A stretch of 7,823 nucleotides of DNA from Bacteroidales bacterium (GCA_003501665.1 DNOQ01000620.1:18113-25935), one strand, 5' to 3'; shown: positions 1 to 7,026, numbered from the stretch's first letter. Numbers and translations: made by a program. The notes: a model not told the origin generated them from the sequence alone.

Positions 1-314
1 TCGCGTGTAACAAAACCATTTGCCTTAAGGGGTTTTTTATTCTCTTCATCAACTTTGATCAGAGCTCTTGTTATCCCCAGCCTTACAGCTTCGGCCTGAC
101 CTCTTACTCCACCACCATCAAGATTGACAACAATATCATATTTATCGGCAGCATTTAAAAGAAGCAGCGGTTGTGTAACGACATACTGAAGCGTATCTTC
201 TCCGAAATAATTCCTGTAATCTTTGCCATTAATGGTTATATTGCCTTTGCCATCATTTAAATATACTCTGGCAACGGCCGCTTTTCTTCTTCCAATAGCA
301 TTGATCGATTCCAT
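1..314 (-). CDS. rpsI: 30S ribosomal protein S9 (uS9), C-terminus cut by window edge
   Basis: Small-subunit ribosomal protein that lies in the 30S head, its C-terminal tail reaching toward the P-site tRNA. Reading the minus strand from the ATG at 314 gives about 104 codons open to the window edge. The product begins MESINAIGRRKAAVARVYL and carries the S9 hallmarks GRRKAAVARV (residues 8-17), YVVTQPLLLL (44-53), and the glycine-rich NLDGGGVRGQAEAVRLGITRAL stretch (from about residue 64). Bacteroidota S9 is normally near 128 residues, so roughly the last 24, including the basic tail, lie outside the window. The start is 17 bases after the rplM stop, with an A/T-rich spacer and no Shine-Dalgarno sequence, as usual in this phylum. 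It is co-transcribed with rplM, the conserved L13-S9 operon. Identification is certain. Confidence 0.97.
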   Translation of the reverse strand, partial: MESINAIGRRKAAVARVYLNDGKGNITINGKDYRNYFGEDTLQYVVTQPLLLLNAADKYDIVVNLDGGGVRGQAEAVRLGITRALIKVDEENKKPLKANGFVTR

Positions 315-331
315 ATATGTGAATTGATTAT

Positions 332-775
332 TTAAAGTTCAACTTTCTTTGGTTTCTGTGCTTCATGAGGGTGAGATGACCCGGTATAAACATGCATGTT
401 TTTGAATATCGCCCTGCCCAGTCGATTTTTGGGAAGCATACCTCTCACGGCATTTTCAATAAGTCCCAACGGATTCTTTTTGAAAAGCTCCTGTGCCGTG
501 GTAAATCTCTGACCTCCGGGATAGCCTGTGTACCTTACATATTCTTTATCAGACCATTTTTGGCCGGTCAGGGTTATCTTTTCAGCATTAATAACCACAA
601 CATTATCACCGCAATCCACGTGTGGTGTAAAGTTTGTCTTGTGTTTCCCTCTCAGCATACTGGCAATCACCGTCGCAAGACGTCCCAGAACTGCTCCTTC
701 TGCATCAATAACTACCCATTCCTTGTTTACAGTCGCTTTGTTTGCCGATACTGTTTTATAGCTTAAGGTCTCCAC
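332..775 (-). CDS. rplM: 50S ribosomal protein L13 (uL13)
   Basis: Early-assembling large-subunit protein that binds 23S rRNA. The 147-residue product is full length for the family (about 142-153). Conserved blocks are WVVIDAEGAVLGRLAT (residues 20-35), the LRGKHKTNFTPHVDCGDNV segment, the KWSDKEYVRYTGYPGG region, and GMLPKNRLGR followed by a HVYTGSSHPHEAQKPK-type C-terminus. The start is GTG at 775. There is no in-frame ATG upstream before a stop (TAA at 814-812), and the next internal Met is near residue 40, inside the conserved domain, so GTG is the only sensible start. METLSYKT also matches the N-terminus I know from Bacteroidota L13. It is the first gene of the rplM-rpsI operon, and the region upstream holds a likely promoter and small hairpins. 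In E. coli, L13 represses its own operon through the mRNA leader. Whether that happens here is inference. Confidence 0.97.
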   Translation of the reverse strand: METLSYKTVSANKATVNKEWVVIDAEGAVLGRLATVIASMLRGKHKTNFTPHVDCGDNVVVINAEKITLTGQKWSDKEYVRYTGYPGGQRFTTAQELFKKNPLGLIENAVRGMLPKNRLGRAIFKNMHVYTGSSHPHEAQKPKKVEL

Positions 776-834
776 TTCTTTTGGTATTATTAAATATACT
801 TTAACTAATTGTTAAAACCCCGTTGATTTTCGGG
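776..834 (-). promoter_or_regulatory. rplM mRNA leader with small hairpins, candidate autoregulatory site
   Basis: This is the expected untranslated leader of rplM. Read on the minus strand, it can form three successive stems: CCCG (834-831) with CGGG (822-819) around an 8-base loop; TTTAAC (816-811) with GTTAAA (805-800) around a 5-base loop; and a weak 4-bp GTAT (799-796) with ATAC (787-784). The GTG start follows an A-rich AAAAGAA tract. Short stem-loops just before a ribosomal protein gene are a common setting for feedback by the encoded protein, but nothing here proves it. The stems are short and mostly A/T-rich apart from the first, so chance pairing is possible. Comparing the leader across related genomes would decide it. 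Confidence 0.35.
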
Positions 835-838
835 ATTG

Positions 839-846
839 CAAAAATA
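839..846 (-). promoter_or_regulatory. Probable rplM promoter, -7 element
   Basis: On the minus strand this is TATTTTTG, an exact match to the Bacteroidota -7 consensus TAnnTTTG. It would start transcription around 832-834, giving a leader of roughly 60 bases before rplM. The expected -33 TTTG about 19 bases further upstream is not seen. That place is occupied by a run of nine T (868-860), so the -33 element is weak or replaced by the T-rich tract. The position fits, since rplM is the first gene of its operon. Confidence 0.5.
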
Positions 847-881
847 CAACATATTTATTAAAAAAAAAGAATTTGAAAGAA

Positions 882-913
882 TTTATTCCGGTCTGCAAAA
901 CTAAGTATATTTT
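882..913 (+). promoter_or_regulatory. Weak candidate promoter for the deaminase operon
   Basis: TTTA (882-885), a 20-base spacer, then TATATTTT (906-913) resembles the TTTG / TAnnTTTG pattern with one mismatch in each element. It is correctly oriented and would leave about 37 bases of leader before the ATG at 957. A promoter is expected somewhere here because the upstream operon runs the other way, but in such A/T-rich sequence a match of this quality can arise by chance. Confidence 0.3.
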
Positions 914-956
914 TACATGCCAGTTTACTGTAAAGATTTATTTAATATTTAACTCT

Positions 957-1427
957 ATGGATTATGACCGGTTATTTTTAAACAGGGCAGTCGGGATCGC
1001 GGTCAGTGGAATAGAAGAAGGAGGCGGACCGTTCGGGGCTGTTATTGCAAGGGGAAATGAGATAATTGCCGAGAGCAATAACACTGTGGTTCTTGCCAGG
1101 GACCCTACCGCCCATGCCGAGATAAATGTAATCAGAAAAGCTTCCGCGATACTTGGCACACACAACCTTCCGGATTGCACTCTTTATACATCATGTGAAC
1201 CATGTCCCATGTGTCTTGGAGCCGTTTACTGGTCGGGAATACGGAAGGTCGTATATGCTTATGACCGCATGGATGCTGCTTCGGCAGGATTCAGCGATAA
1301 GTTCATTTATGATGAAATAATGCTTGATGCTTCATCGAGGCACATTTTATTTCTTCATATCCCTGATTGCAGTGGCGGAGAACCATTTAAGAGGTGGGAA
1401 GAATTTGAGGACAAAATTTCATACTGA
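957..1427 (+). CDS. guaD: Guanine deaminase, cytidine-deaminase-fold type
   Basis: Zinc-dependent hydrolase converting guanine to xanthine and ammonia in the cytoplasm (purine salvage or catabolism). From ATG 957 it has 156 residues, the length of Bacillus subtilis GuaD. The first zinc motif DPTAHAE gives ligand His53 and proton-shuttle Glu55; the second, TSCEPCPMCLGA, gives Cys83 and Cys86. GFSDKFIYDEI supplies Asp114, also present in the Bacillus enzyme. The protein ends in Tyr156, matching the C-terminal tyrosine that caps the active site in the domain-swapped Bacillus dimer. These features favour guanine deaminase over tRNA adenosine deaminase TadA, whose second motif is different. The frame is open back to a TTG at 873, but similarity starts at the ATG. 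There is no Shine-Dalgarno sequence. It is the first gene of the plus-strand cluster, and its stop lies one base before the glycosylase start. Confidence 0.88.
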   Translation: MDYDRLFLNRAVGIAVSGIEEGGGPFGAVIARGNEIIAESNNTVVLARDPTAHAEINVIRKASAILGTHNLPDCTLYTSCEPCPMCLGAVYWSGIRKVVYAYDRMDAASAGFSDKFIYDEIMLDASSRHILFLHIPDCSGGEPFKRWEEFEDKISY

Positions 1428-1428
1428 A

Positions 1429-1944
1429 ATGGAAATTGCTGAAAGGTTAACAGTTGATTTTTTTACCCGTGATGTACTTGAAGTTGCTCCTGAACTTATC
1501 GGCAAAAATATTGTAATCAGACAAAATGGTGGCAGGTTAAGAAAATTTATGATTACCGAAACTGAAGCCTACCGGGGATTGGAAGATAAAGCATGCCATG
1601 CAAGTCGTGGCGTGACTCCAAGAAATAAAGTAATGTTTGAAAGGGGAGGGAAAATTTATGTATATTTTATTTATGGAATGTACTGGATGCTTAATTTCGT
1701 AGCCGGTGAAGAAGGAATGCCACAGGCTGCACTTATAAGAGGAATTGAGGGATTCAATGGTCCCGGAAAACTGACAGAGGCGCTGGGAATTGATAAATCC
1801 TATTACGGGGAAGACCTGACCCTTTCTGATCGTATATGGATTGAAGATACTGGATGTAAACCTTTGTTCAGGGTTGGTCAGCGGATAGGTGTCGATTACG
1901 CGGGTGAATACTGGAAAAACAGGCAATGGAGATATTATATCTGA
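1429..1944 (+). CDS. DNA-3-methyladenine glycosylase, AAG/MPG family, compact form
   Basis: Base-excision repair enzyme that removes alkylated or deaminated purines such as 3-methyladenine and hypoxanthine from DNA. The 171-residue product from ATG 1429 matches the human AAG fold. ETEAY holds the putative catalytic Glu46 (human E125) and Tyr48 (Y127). His57 in ACHASRG matches H136, with TPRNKVMF after it. In YVYFIYGMYWMLN, Tyr79 and Asn89 match Y159 and N169. ALIRGIEG, GPGKLTEALGI, and RIGVDYAGEYW follow, ending near the usual RFYI-like terminus. The family is usually about 190-210 residues. Here ALIRGIEGFNGPGKL joins two blocks that are normally about 20 residues apart, so a loop is missing, but every catalytic residue I can place is present. 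The frame is open upstream to 1324, but those codons overlap the deaminase and show no similarity. A one-base gap from guaD suggests translational coupling. Confidence 0.9.
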   Translation: MEIAERLTVDFFTRDVLEVAPELIGKNIVIRQNGGRLRKFMITETEAYRGLEDKACHASRGVTPRNKVMFERGGKIYVYFIYGMYWMLNFVAGEEGMPQAALIRGIEGFNGPGKLTEALGIDKSYYGEDLTLSDRIWIEDTGCKPLFRVGQRIGVDYAGEYWKNRQWRYYI

Positions 1945-1990
1945 CATTTTTTTCCGTTCTTTAAAAATTCGATTATTCAAAATATTATTT

Positions 1991-4900
1991 ATGAATTCAG
2001 TATTGGACACTTTCCGGCGCTGGAACAAAATAACGGGATGGTTAGTGTTTGCCCTTTCGGCAACCGTTTATATCCTGACCGTTGAACCCACTGTCAGCTT
2101 CTGGGATTGTGGTGAATTTATTCTTTCTGCTTTCAGGCTTCAGGTCGGGCATCCTCCCGGAGCTCCCCTGTTTATTATGCTTGGCCGGATTGCCACCCTC
2201 TTTGCAGGCGGTGATGCTTCTGATGCCGCATTAATGGTCAACATTCTTTCAGGACTTTGCAGTGCATTTGCCATAATGTTCCTTTTCCGGACTATAACTC
2301 ATCTTGTAAGGAGGGTATTAATCAGGGACGGAGTATTTGAGCCAAAATATATTTTGCCGGTCATCGGCAGCGGACTTACAGGAGCGCTGGCATATACATT
2401 TTCCGACACTTTCTGGTTTTCAGCGGTGGAAGGTGAGCTTTATGCACTTTCATCACTCTGCACCGCACTTGTTTTCTGGGCTATGCTGAAATGGGAAGAG
2501 GAGGCAGATGATCCGGCTTCCGGAAGATGGATAATTCTTATTGCATATATAATGGGTCTGGGACTTGGAATTCACAGACTTAATCTGCTTGTTATCCCGG
2601 TTCTTGTTTTTGTCTTTTACTTCAAAAAATACAAAGTTACCGGAAACGGAATACTGCTCACTCTGCTGGTGGCTGTAACAATCCTTGGCACAATGGTCTT
2701 CATACTGATACCGGGAGTTCCGAAAGCTGCAGGCTGGTTCGAGCTTTTCTTCGTTAACGTCCTCGGTCTGCCATATAATACCGGACTTCTTGTTTTCGTC
2801 GCTGCTGTTATTGCATTACTCGTCTTCGGTATTAAATATTCTGTAAGAAAGAACAAAATAATCCTTAATTATATCATTACAGCTCTCACGGTTATAATGA
2901 TCGGCCATTCTTCCTATGCAATGATCATGATCAGATCATCGGCCAAGCCTCCGATGAATCAGAATAATCCCTCGGATATTTTCTCCCTTGCCTATTATAT
3001 CAACATGCAACAGTATGGTAGTTCACCGAAGTTTTTCGGACCTTATTACAGCGCACCTGCCGTTGATGTCAGGAAGGTAATTTCGGGATACAACAAGATT
3101 AATGGTAAATATGAACCATATTATCGTCCGGAATATGAATATGATGCCAGGTTTGAGACTGTTTTCCCGAGAATGTACAGCCCTGATACTGATCATCAGC
3201 CGGTCTATGAATACTGGGGTAAAGTAAGAGGAAGGAAATATACAATCGGCTCAAGATCAGGCAGAGAAACACTTGTATGTCCGACTTTTGGAGAAAACCT
3301 GCGGTTCTTTTTCAGTTATCAGACCGGATTCATGTACTTTCGTTATTTTATGTGGAATTTTGCCGGCCGGCAGAATGATATACAGGGAAACGGGAATAAA
3401 ATACACGGGAACTGGATCAGTGGGATAAAATTCATCGACAATGCACGTTTGGGTGACCAGGATCTGCTTCCGGCGGAACTAAGAAATAATCCGGGCAGGA
3501 ACAGATATTTTATGCTTCCGCTTTTAATTGGTATGGCCGGTATTCTGTGGCAATACAGGAAGGATAAAAAGGGTCTCTTTCTTGTTTTTTCATTTTTCGT
3601 TATGACAGGGCTTGCAATCATTTTATATCTCAATCAGTCTCCCAATCAGCCAAGAGAGAGAGATTATGCCTATGCAGGTTCATTTTATGCATTTTCAATC
3701 TGGATCGGAGCGGGATTTATGCTTCTCTATGAACTGCTTCAGAAATTTCTCAGGCATAAAGAATCTGCAATCGTTACATTAATGATCCTTCTTACCGCCG
3801 GTCCTGTACTTATGGCGATCGAAAACCGGGATGATCATAACAGGGCGGGTCGAAATACTGCAAGGGATATAGGTTCAAATTATCTTGAATCATGCGCTCC
3901 CAACAGCATCCTTTTCACATACGGTGACAATGATTCATTCCCTTTATGGTATATTCAGGATGTTGAAGAGGTTCGGACAGATGTGAGGGTTGCAAACCTG
4001 AGTTATCTTCAGGCAGGCTGGTATATTGAAATGATGAGGCAGAAAGCTTTTGAATCGGATCCTTTGCCCCTGACACTGCCGCAGGAGAAATATCGTGAAG
4101 GATTACGGACCCAGCTTCCCGTTTTATCAAGGATCGACAAACCTGTAAATATCACTGAAATTGTGAATTTTGCGGGCCTTGATGACCGGAAATACCACAT
4201 CGATCTTTCGGGAAGAGGTGATTATGTGAATTATTTGCCTACCGGCAAATTGCTTATTGATGTCGATTCTTCGGTTGTACTTTCAAACGGTACGGTTAAA
4301 GAGTATTTCCGAAACAGGCTTCTTTCACCCATTATATGGGAGTTTACCGGTTCGGATGCATTCAAGGACGATCTGGCCATAATGGATCTTCTCTCAACCG
4401 GTAAATGGACCCGGCCGATTTATTTTTCGACAACGGTACCTTCTTCTCAGTATAACGGACTGGAAATTTTTTTTGTTCAGGAGGGTATGGCATACCGTAT
4501 TGTACCAATAAAAACCGGCGGGAATGAAGAGGGAGATTTCGGAACCATCGATCCGGTTGTCATGTACGAAAACCTGATGAATAAATTTAAATGGGGTAAT
4601 GCTGCCGATCCATCTGTTTACCTTGATGAAAATAACCGGAGGATGTTCAGTAATTTCAGGAGGCTTTTCGGGAATCTGGGTAAGTCATTGCTTCAGAACG
4701 GGGATACTGTTAAGGCTATTGAGGTTACCCGCAGGGGCCTCGATATTGTGCCTGCCGATAAACTGCCGCACGATTTTTTCAGCATCGGCCTCGCTGAAGT
4801 ACTTTTAAGATCAGGACAGAAAGAAGAAGGCGACAGACTGGCCGGTGAAATTATTAATTATTCCAAAGAATATCTTGAATATTCAGTCGGGCTTAATACT

Positions 4901-5056
4901 GATCAGCGGTATGGTCTTGACTATCCAACAGGCATAAACATGCAGGCCCTTCTGGACCTTTACCGGATGGCACTTAATCTTAATGACACTGATCTCACCG
5001 CGATCACTGAAGCTCTCGTTGGCATGTATTATGATAAATTATATACTCGTAAATAG
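1991..5056 (+). CDS. DUF2723 / TMEM260-like multi-span membrane protein, putative glycosyltransferase
   Basis: Large inner-membrane protein of 1,021 residues in the DUF2723 family (PF11028). Its human relative TMEM260 is a protein O-mannosyltransferase, so a GT-C role transferring sugar from a lipid carrier to proteins or glycans is inferred. After a short N-terminus, a membrane helix (about 14-31) leads into EPTVSFWDCGEFI (32-44), whose acidic residues occupy the first outer loop, where GT-C enzymes keep their catalytic acid. GHPPGAPLF (53-61) follows. Further hydrophobic spans lie near 83-108, 120-138, 152-166, 180-210, 220-240, 262-281, 289-314, 506-520, 528-547, 562-585, and 592-610. Residues 315-505 are mostly polar and Tyr-rich. 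The C-terminal third (611-1021) is soluble, with TYGDNDSFPLWYIQDVEEVRTD (starting at 643) and a helical, TPR-like tail (about 885-965). ATG 1991 avoids overlap with the glycosylase; the 46 bases before it are A/T-rich without a clear promoter. The deacetylase starts six bases after its stop. Confidence 0.85.
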   Translation: MNSVLDTFRRWNKITGWLVFALSATVYILTVEPTVSFWDCGEFILSAFRLQVGHPPGAPLFIMLGRIATLFAGGDASDAALMVNILSGLCSAFAIMFLFRTITHLVRRVLIRDGVFEPKYILPVIGSGLTGALAYTFSDTFWFSAVEGELYALSSLCTALVFWAMLKWEEEADDPASGRWIILIAYIMGLGLGIHRLNLLVIPVLVFVFYFKKYKVTGNGILLTLLVAVTILGTMVFILIPGVPKAAGWFELFFVNVLGLPYNTGLLVFVAAVIALLVFGIKYSVRKNKIILNYIITALTVIMIGHSSYAMIMIRSSAKPPMNQNNPSDIFSLAYYINMQQYGSSPKFFGPYYSAPAVDVRKVISGYNKINGKYEPYYRPEYEYDARFETVFPRMYSPDTDHQPVYEYWGKVRGRKYTIGSRSGRETLVCPTFGENLRFFFSYQTGFMYFRYFMWNFAGRQNDIQGNGNKIHGNWISGIKFIDNARLGDQDLLPAELRNNPGRNRYFMLPLLIGMAGILWQYRKDKKGLFLVFSFFVMTGLAIILYLNQSPNQPRERDYAYAGSFYAFSIWIGAGFMLLYELLQKFLRHKESAIVTLMILLTAGPVLMAIENRDDHNRAGRNTARDIGSNYLESCAPNSILFTYGDNDSFPLWYIQDVEEVRTDVRVANLSYLQAGWYIEMMRQKAFESDPLPLTLPQEKYREGLRTQLPVLSRIDKPVNITEIVNFAGLDDRKYHIDLSGRGDYVNYLPTGKLLIDVDSSVVLSNGTVKEYFRNRLLSPIIWEFTGSDAFKDDLAIMDLLSTGKWTRPIYFSTTVPSSQYNGLEIFFVQEGMAYRIVPIKTGGNEEGDFGTIDPVVMYENLMNKFKWGNAADPSVYLDENNRRMFSNFRRLFGNLGKSLLQNGDTVKAIEVTRRGLDIVPADKLPHDFFSIGLAEVLLRSGQKEEGDRLAGEIINYSKEYLEYSVGLNTDQRYGLDYPTGINMQALLDLYRMALNLNDTDLTAITEALVGMYYDKLYTRK

Positions 5057-5062
5057 CAGTTA

Positions 5063-5674
5063 ATGAGGCTTTTTTCCATGCCGTCCGTCGCAGGCAGGCT
5101 CTATCCGGGGGCTCTGTTCAGAATCAGAACAAAGGAACGGGTCCTGTTTCTTACATTTGACGACGGACCAGATCCTGATTCAACACCCGGGATTATTAAT
5201 ATACTTGATAAACATAATATCAAAGCCGCCTTTTTCTGCGATGGCAGGTCAGCCGAGATCTATCCGGCGCTGGTGGGTATTATAAAAAGAGAGGGTCACC
5301 TGATTGGTAATCATGGGTATAATCATCCGGACGGATGGAGTACTTCACTCAGTGAATATTGTTACGATGTTAATTATGCGTCACGGTTTACATCGGACAC
5401 TTTGTTCCGCCCACCTTTCGGGCATTTACGTTTTAGCCAGTACCGCGGTTTACGTGATTCTTATAAAATCGTTTTCTGGGATGTAATGCCTTACGATTTT
5501 GACAAAGAAATTGATCCCGGCAAATCCCTTGATATTTTGAATAAGAGAATAAGACCCGGGTCTGTGATCGCTCTCCATGACAGGAGTGACTGTGCCTCTG
5601 TCCGGTTCCTGGATGAATTTCTCGATACCTCAGTTAAGCGGGGATATAGATTTATATGTCCTGAGTTGCAATGA
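5063..5674 (+). CDS. Polysaccharide deacetylase (NodB domain, carbohydrate esterase 4)
   Basis: Metal-dependent hydrolase removing N- or O-acetyl groups from a carbohydrate. The 203-residue product is little more than one NodB domain. All motifs are present: TFDDGP (31-36; Asp33 as likely base, Asp34 as metal ligand), HGYNH (84-88; two metal-binding His), RPPFG (116-120), FWDVMPYDFD (138-147), and IALHD (169-173; His172). The active site is therefore complete. There is no signal peptide or membrane span. The first 27 residues are short and contain PSVAGRLYPGALFRI, so the enzyme may be cytoplasmic, acting on a precursor or lipid-linked sugar, or membrane-associated through partners. The substrate cannot be read from sequence. 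It starts six bases after the DUF2723 stop, so the two are almost surely co-transcribed. The ATG at 5063 is the first in frame after that stop and fits the domain. Confidence 0.9.
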   Translation: MRLFSMPSVAGRLYPGALFRIRTKERVLFLTFDDGPDPDSTPGIINILDKHNIKAAFFCDGRSAEIYPALVGIIKREGHLIGNHGYNHPDGWSTSLSEYCYDVNYASRFTSDTLFRPPFGHLRFSQYRGLRDSYKIVFWDVMPYDFDKEIDPGKSLDILNKRIRPGSVIALHDRSDCASVRFLDEFLDTSVKRGYRFICPELQ

Positions 5675-5699
5675 TCTTTCTCATTGAAGATTCTCAGGA

Positions 5700-5730
5700 T
5701 TTGTTTTTAAGATTGAAGTATTTATTTTTG
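5700..5730 (+). promoter_or_regulatory. Bacteroidota-type promoter for purD
   Basis: TTTG (5700-5703), a 19-base spacer, and TATTTTTG (5723-5730) match the Bacteroidota housekeeping promoter TTTG-N19-TAnnTTTG at every defined position and with the usual spacing. Transcription would start around 5734-5738, leaving about 15-20 bases before the purD ATG at 5753. It sits in the 78-base gap after the deacetylase, the largest gap between the plus-strand genes. No convincing terminator is seen in that gap, so read-through from upstream is also possible. Confidence 0.7.
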
Positions 5731-5752
5731 AGTTACCTTAATTTCAGGGCAG

Positions 5753-7021
5753 ATGAATATTCTAATTCTTGGCTCCGGTGGGAGGGAGCATGCTCTTGCC
5801 TGGAAACTTTCGCAGAGCAAAAAAGTACACGGGATCTTTTCCGGGCCTGGTAATGCAGGTACTGCTGAAGTCGGCACCAATCTGATGATTGATCCGGATA
5901 ATTTTGAGCAAGTGAAGGAAGCCGTTCTTAAAAACGATATCGGAATGCTTATCCCCGGCCCTGAAGCTCCGCTGGTTTCGGGGATTCATGATTATTTTCT
6001 TGGAGATGAGATTCTCAGAAATATACCTGTGATCGGACCGGATAGATCGGCGGCACGTCTTGAGGGAAGTAAAGATTTTGCCAAAGGATTTCTCACTCGT
6101 CACGAAATACCAACTTCGCGATATAAAACATTCGACAAATCGACAGAAGGAGGTGTGCGTGATTTCCTTAATACACTCAAGAGTCCTTATGTAATAAAGG
6201 CTGATGGTCTTGCTGCCGGGAAAGGAGTCGTTATTATCGATGATATTGGCGAAGCAGAGGAGGAAGCAAAAGCGATTCTCGGGGGTAAATTTGATAAGGC
6301 CGGGAGTAAAGTAGTTATAGAACAATTTCTTAAGGGTATTGAATTATCGGTTTTCATAATCTCTGACGGAAAATCGTGGAAGCTTTTACCCGAGGCAAAG
6401 GACTATAAAAGGATCGGGACAGGAGATACCGGTTTGAATACCGGGGGTATGGGCGGAGTTTCTCCAGTGCCTTTTGCTGGTAAGGAGTTCATGGATAAAA
6501 TAAGGAATAGAATTATTGAGCCTACAATAAAAGGTCTTCTGGAAGAAGGGATTGTTTATAAGGGCTTTTTGTTCTTCGGGCTTATCAATGTTGAAGGAGA
6601 TCCCTTCGTAATTGAATACAATGTCCGTCTGGGAGATCCTGAATCGGAGGTTATAATACCCAGAATCAGGTCAGATCTTTTTGAATTGCTCGAAGGAGTG
6701 GCACAGGGTAATTTATCGGAACGTGTTCTTGAAACCGATGAAAGATTTGCAACGACTGTAATGCTTGTTTCGGGAGGTTATCCCGGGAGCTATGAAAAAG
6801 GCAAAGAGATTTCCGGGCTGGGGTCAACAAAAGATTGTATTGTTTTTCATGCCGGAACAAAAATGGCGGATAATAAGGTAATTACAGCAGGGGGCAGGGT
6901 GCTGGCCGTAAGTTCCCTGGGTAATACCATTCAGGAAGCGCTGGAAGGATCATATCGTAATTCAAAACTGCTCTCCTTCGATAAAATGTATTACAGGAAA
7001 GATATAGGATTTGATTTGTAA
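5753..7021 (+). CDS. purD: Phosphoribosylamine-glycine ligase (GAR synthetase)
   Basis: Second enzyme of de novo purine synthesis: joins 5-phosphoribosylamine and glycine using ATP to form glycinamide ribonucleotide, in the cytoplasm. The 422-residue length is normal. Domains are in the standard order. The N-terminal domain has ILGSGGREHAL (4-14), GPGNAGT (31-37), and PGPEAPLVSGI (68-78). The ATP-grasp core has KADGLAAGKGVVI (149-161), EQFLKGIELS (190-199), DYKRIGTGDTGLNTGGMGG (217-235), and IEYNVRLGDPESEVI (287-301). The C-terminal domain has TVMLVSGGYPGSY (335-347) and ITAGGRVLAVSSLG (377-390). No key motif is missing. The ATG is confirmed by the nucleotide-binding motif beginning at residue 4. 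A strong promoter match lies 20-50 bases upstream, so it is probably expressed separately from the deacetylase. A membrane-protein gene follows after five bases. I see no purine riboswitch in the short leader. Confidence 0.97.
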   Translation: MNILILGSGGREHALAWKLSQSKKVHGIFSGPGNAGTAEVGTNLMIDPDNFEQVKEAVLKNDIGMLIPGPEAPLVSGIHDYFLGDEILRNIPVIGPDRSAARLEGSKDFAKGFLTRHEIPTSRYKTFDKSTEGGVRDFLNTLKSPYVIKADGLAAGKGVVIIDDIGEAEEEAKAILGGKFDKAGSKVVIEQFLKGIELSVFIISDGKSWKLLPEAKDYKRIGTGDTGLNTGGMGGVSPVPFAGKEFMDKIRNRIIEPTIKGLLEEGIVYKGFLFFGLINVEGDPFVIEYNVRLGDPESEVIIPRIRSDLFELLEGVAQGNLSERVLETDERFATTVMLVSGGYPGSYEKGKEISGLGSTKDCIVFHAGTKMADNKVITAGGRVLAVSSLGNTIQEALEGSYRNSKLLSFDKMYYRKDIGFDL

Positions 7022-7026
7022 AGCTG

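Noticed and set aside
392..766. Plus-strand open frames of 124 and 77 codons opposite rplM
   Set aside because: They lie wholly antisense to a certain ribosomal protein gene and their products show no recognisable domain.
873..956. Longer deaminase starting at TTG 873
   Set aside because: The extra 28 residues overlap the candidate promoter, have no family similarity, and would make the enzyme longer than its 156-residue relatives.
962..1180. Minus-strand open frames of 61-72 codons
   Set aside because: Antisense to the zinc-motif part of guanine deaminase; no family resemblance.
1537..2028. Minus-strand open frame of 163 codons
   Set aside because: Antisense to the glycosylase and the start of the DUF2723 gene; the product shows no domain and the opposite strand is clearly coding.
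3361..3372. Perfect 12-base palindrome TGCCGGCCGGCA
   Set aside because: It lies inside the DUF2723 coding region, occurs once, and encodes ordinary residues (Ala-Gly-Arg). Likely chance.
5675..5699. Possible hairpin (ATCTT paired with AAGAT) after the deacetylase
   Set aside because: Only five A/T-rich pairs with a long loop and no proper T tract directly after it, so not a convincing terminator.
5671..5853. Plus-strand 60-codon frame whose ATG overlaps the deacetylase stop (ATGA)
   Set aside because: The ATGA overlap looks like coupling, but the frame spans the purD promoter and runs into purD in another frame. The product has no recognisable features.
5762..6325. Minus-strand open frame of 187 codons
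   Set aside because: Antisense to the highly conserved N-terminal half of purD. Its length reflects codon bias on the real strand.
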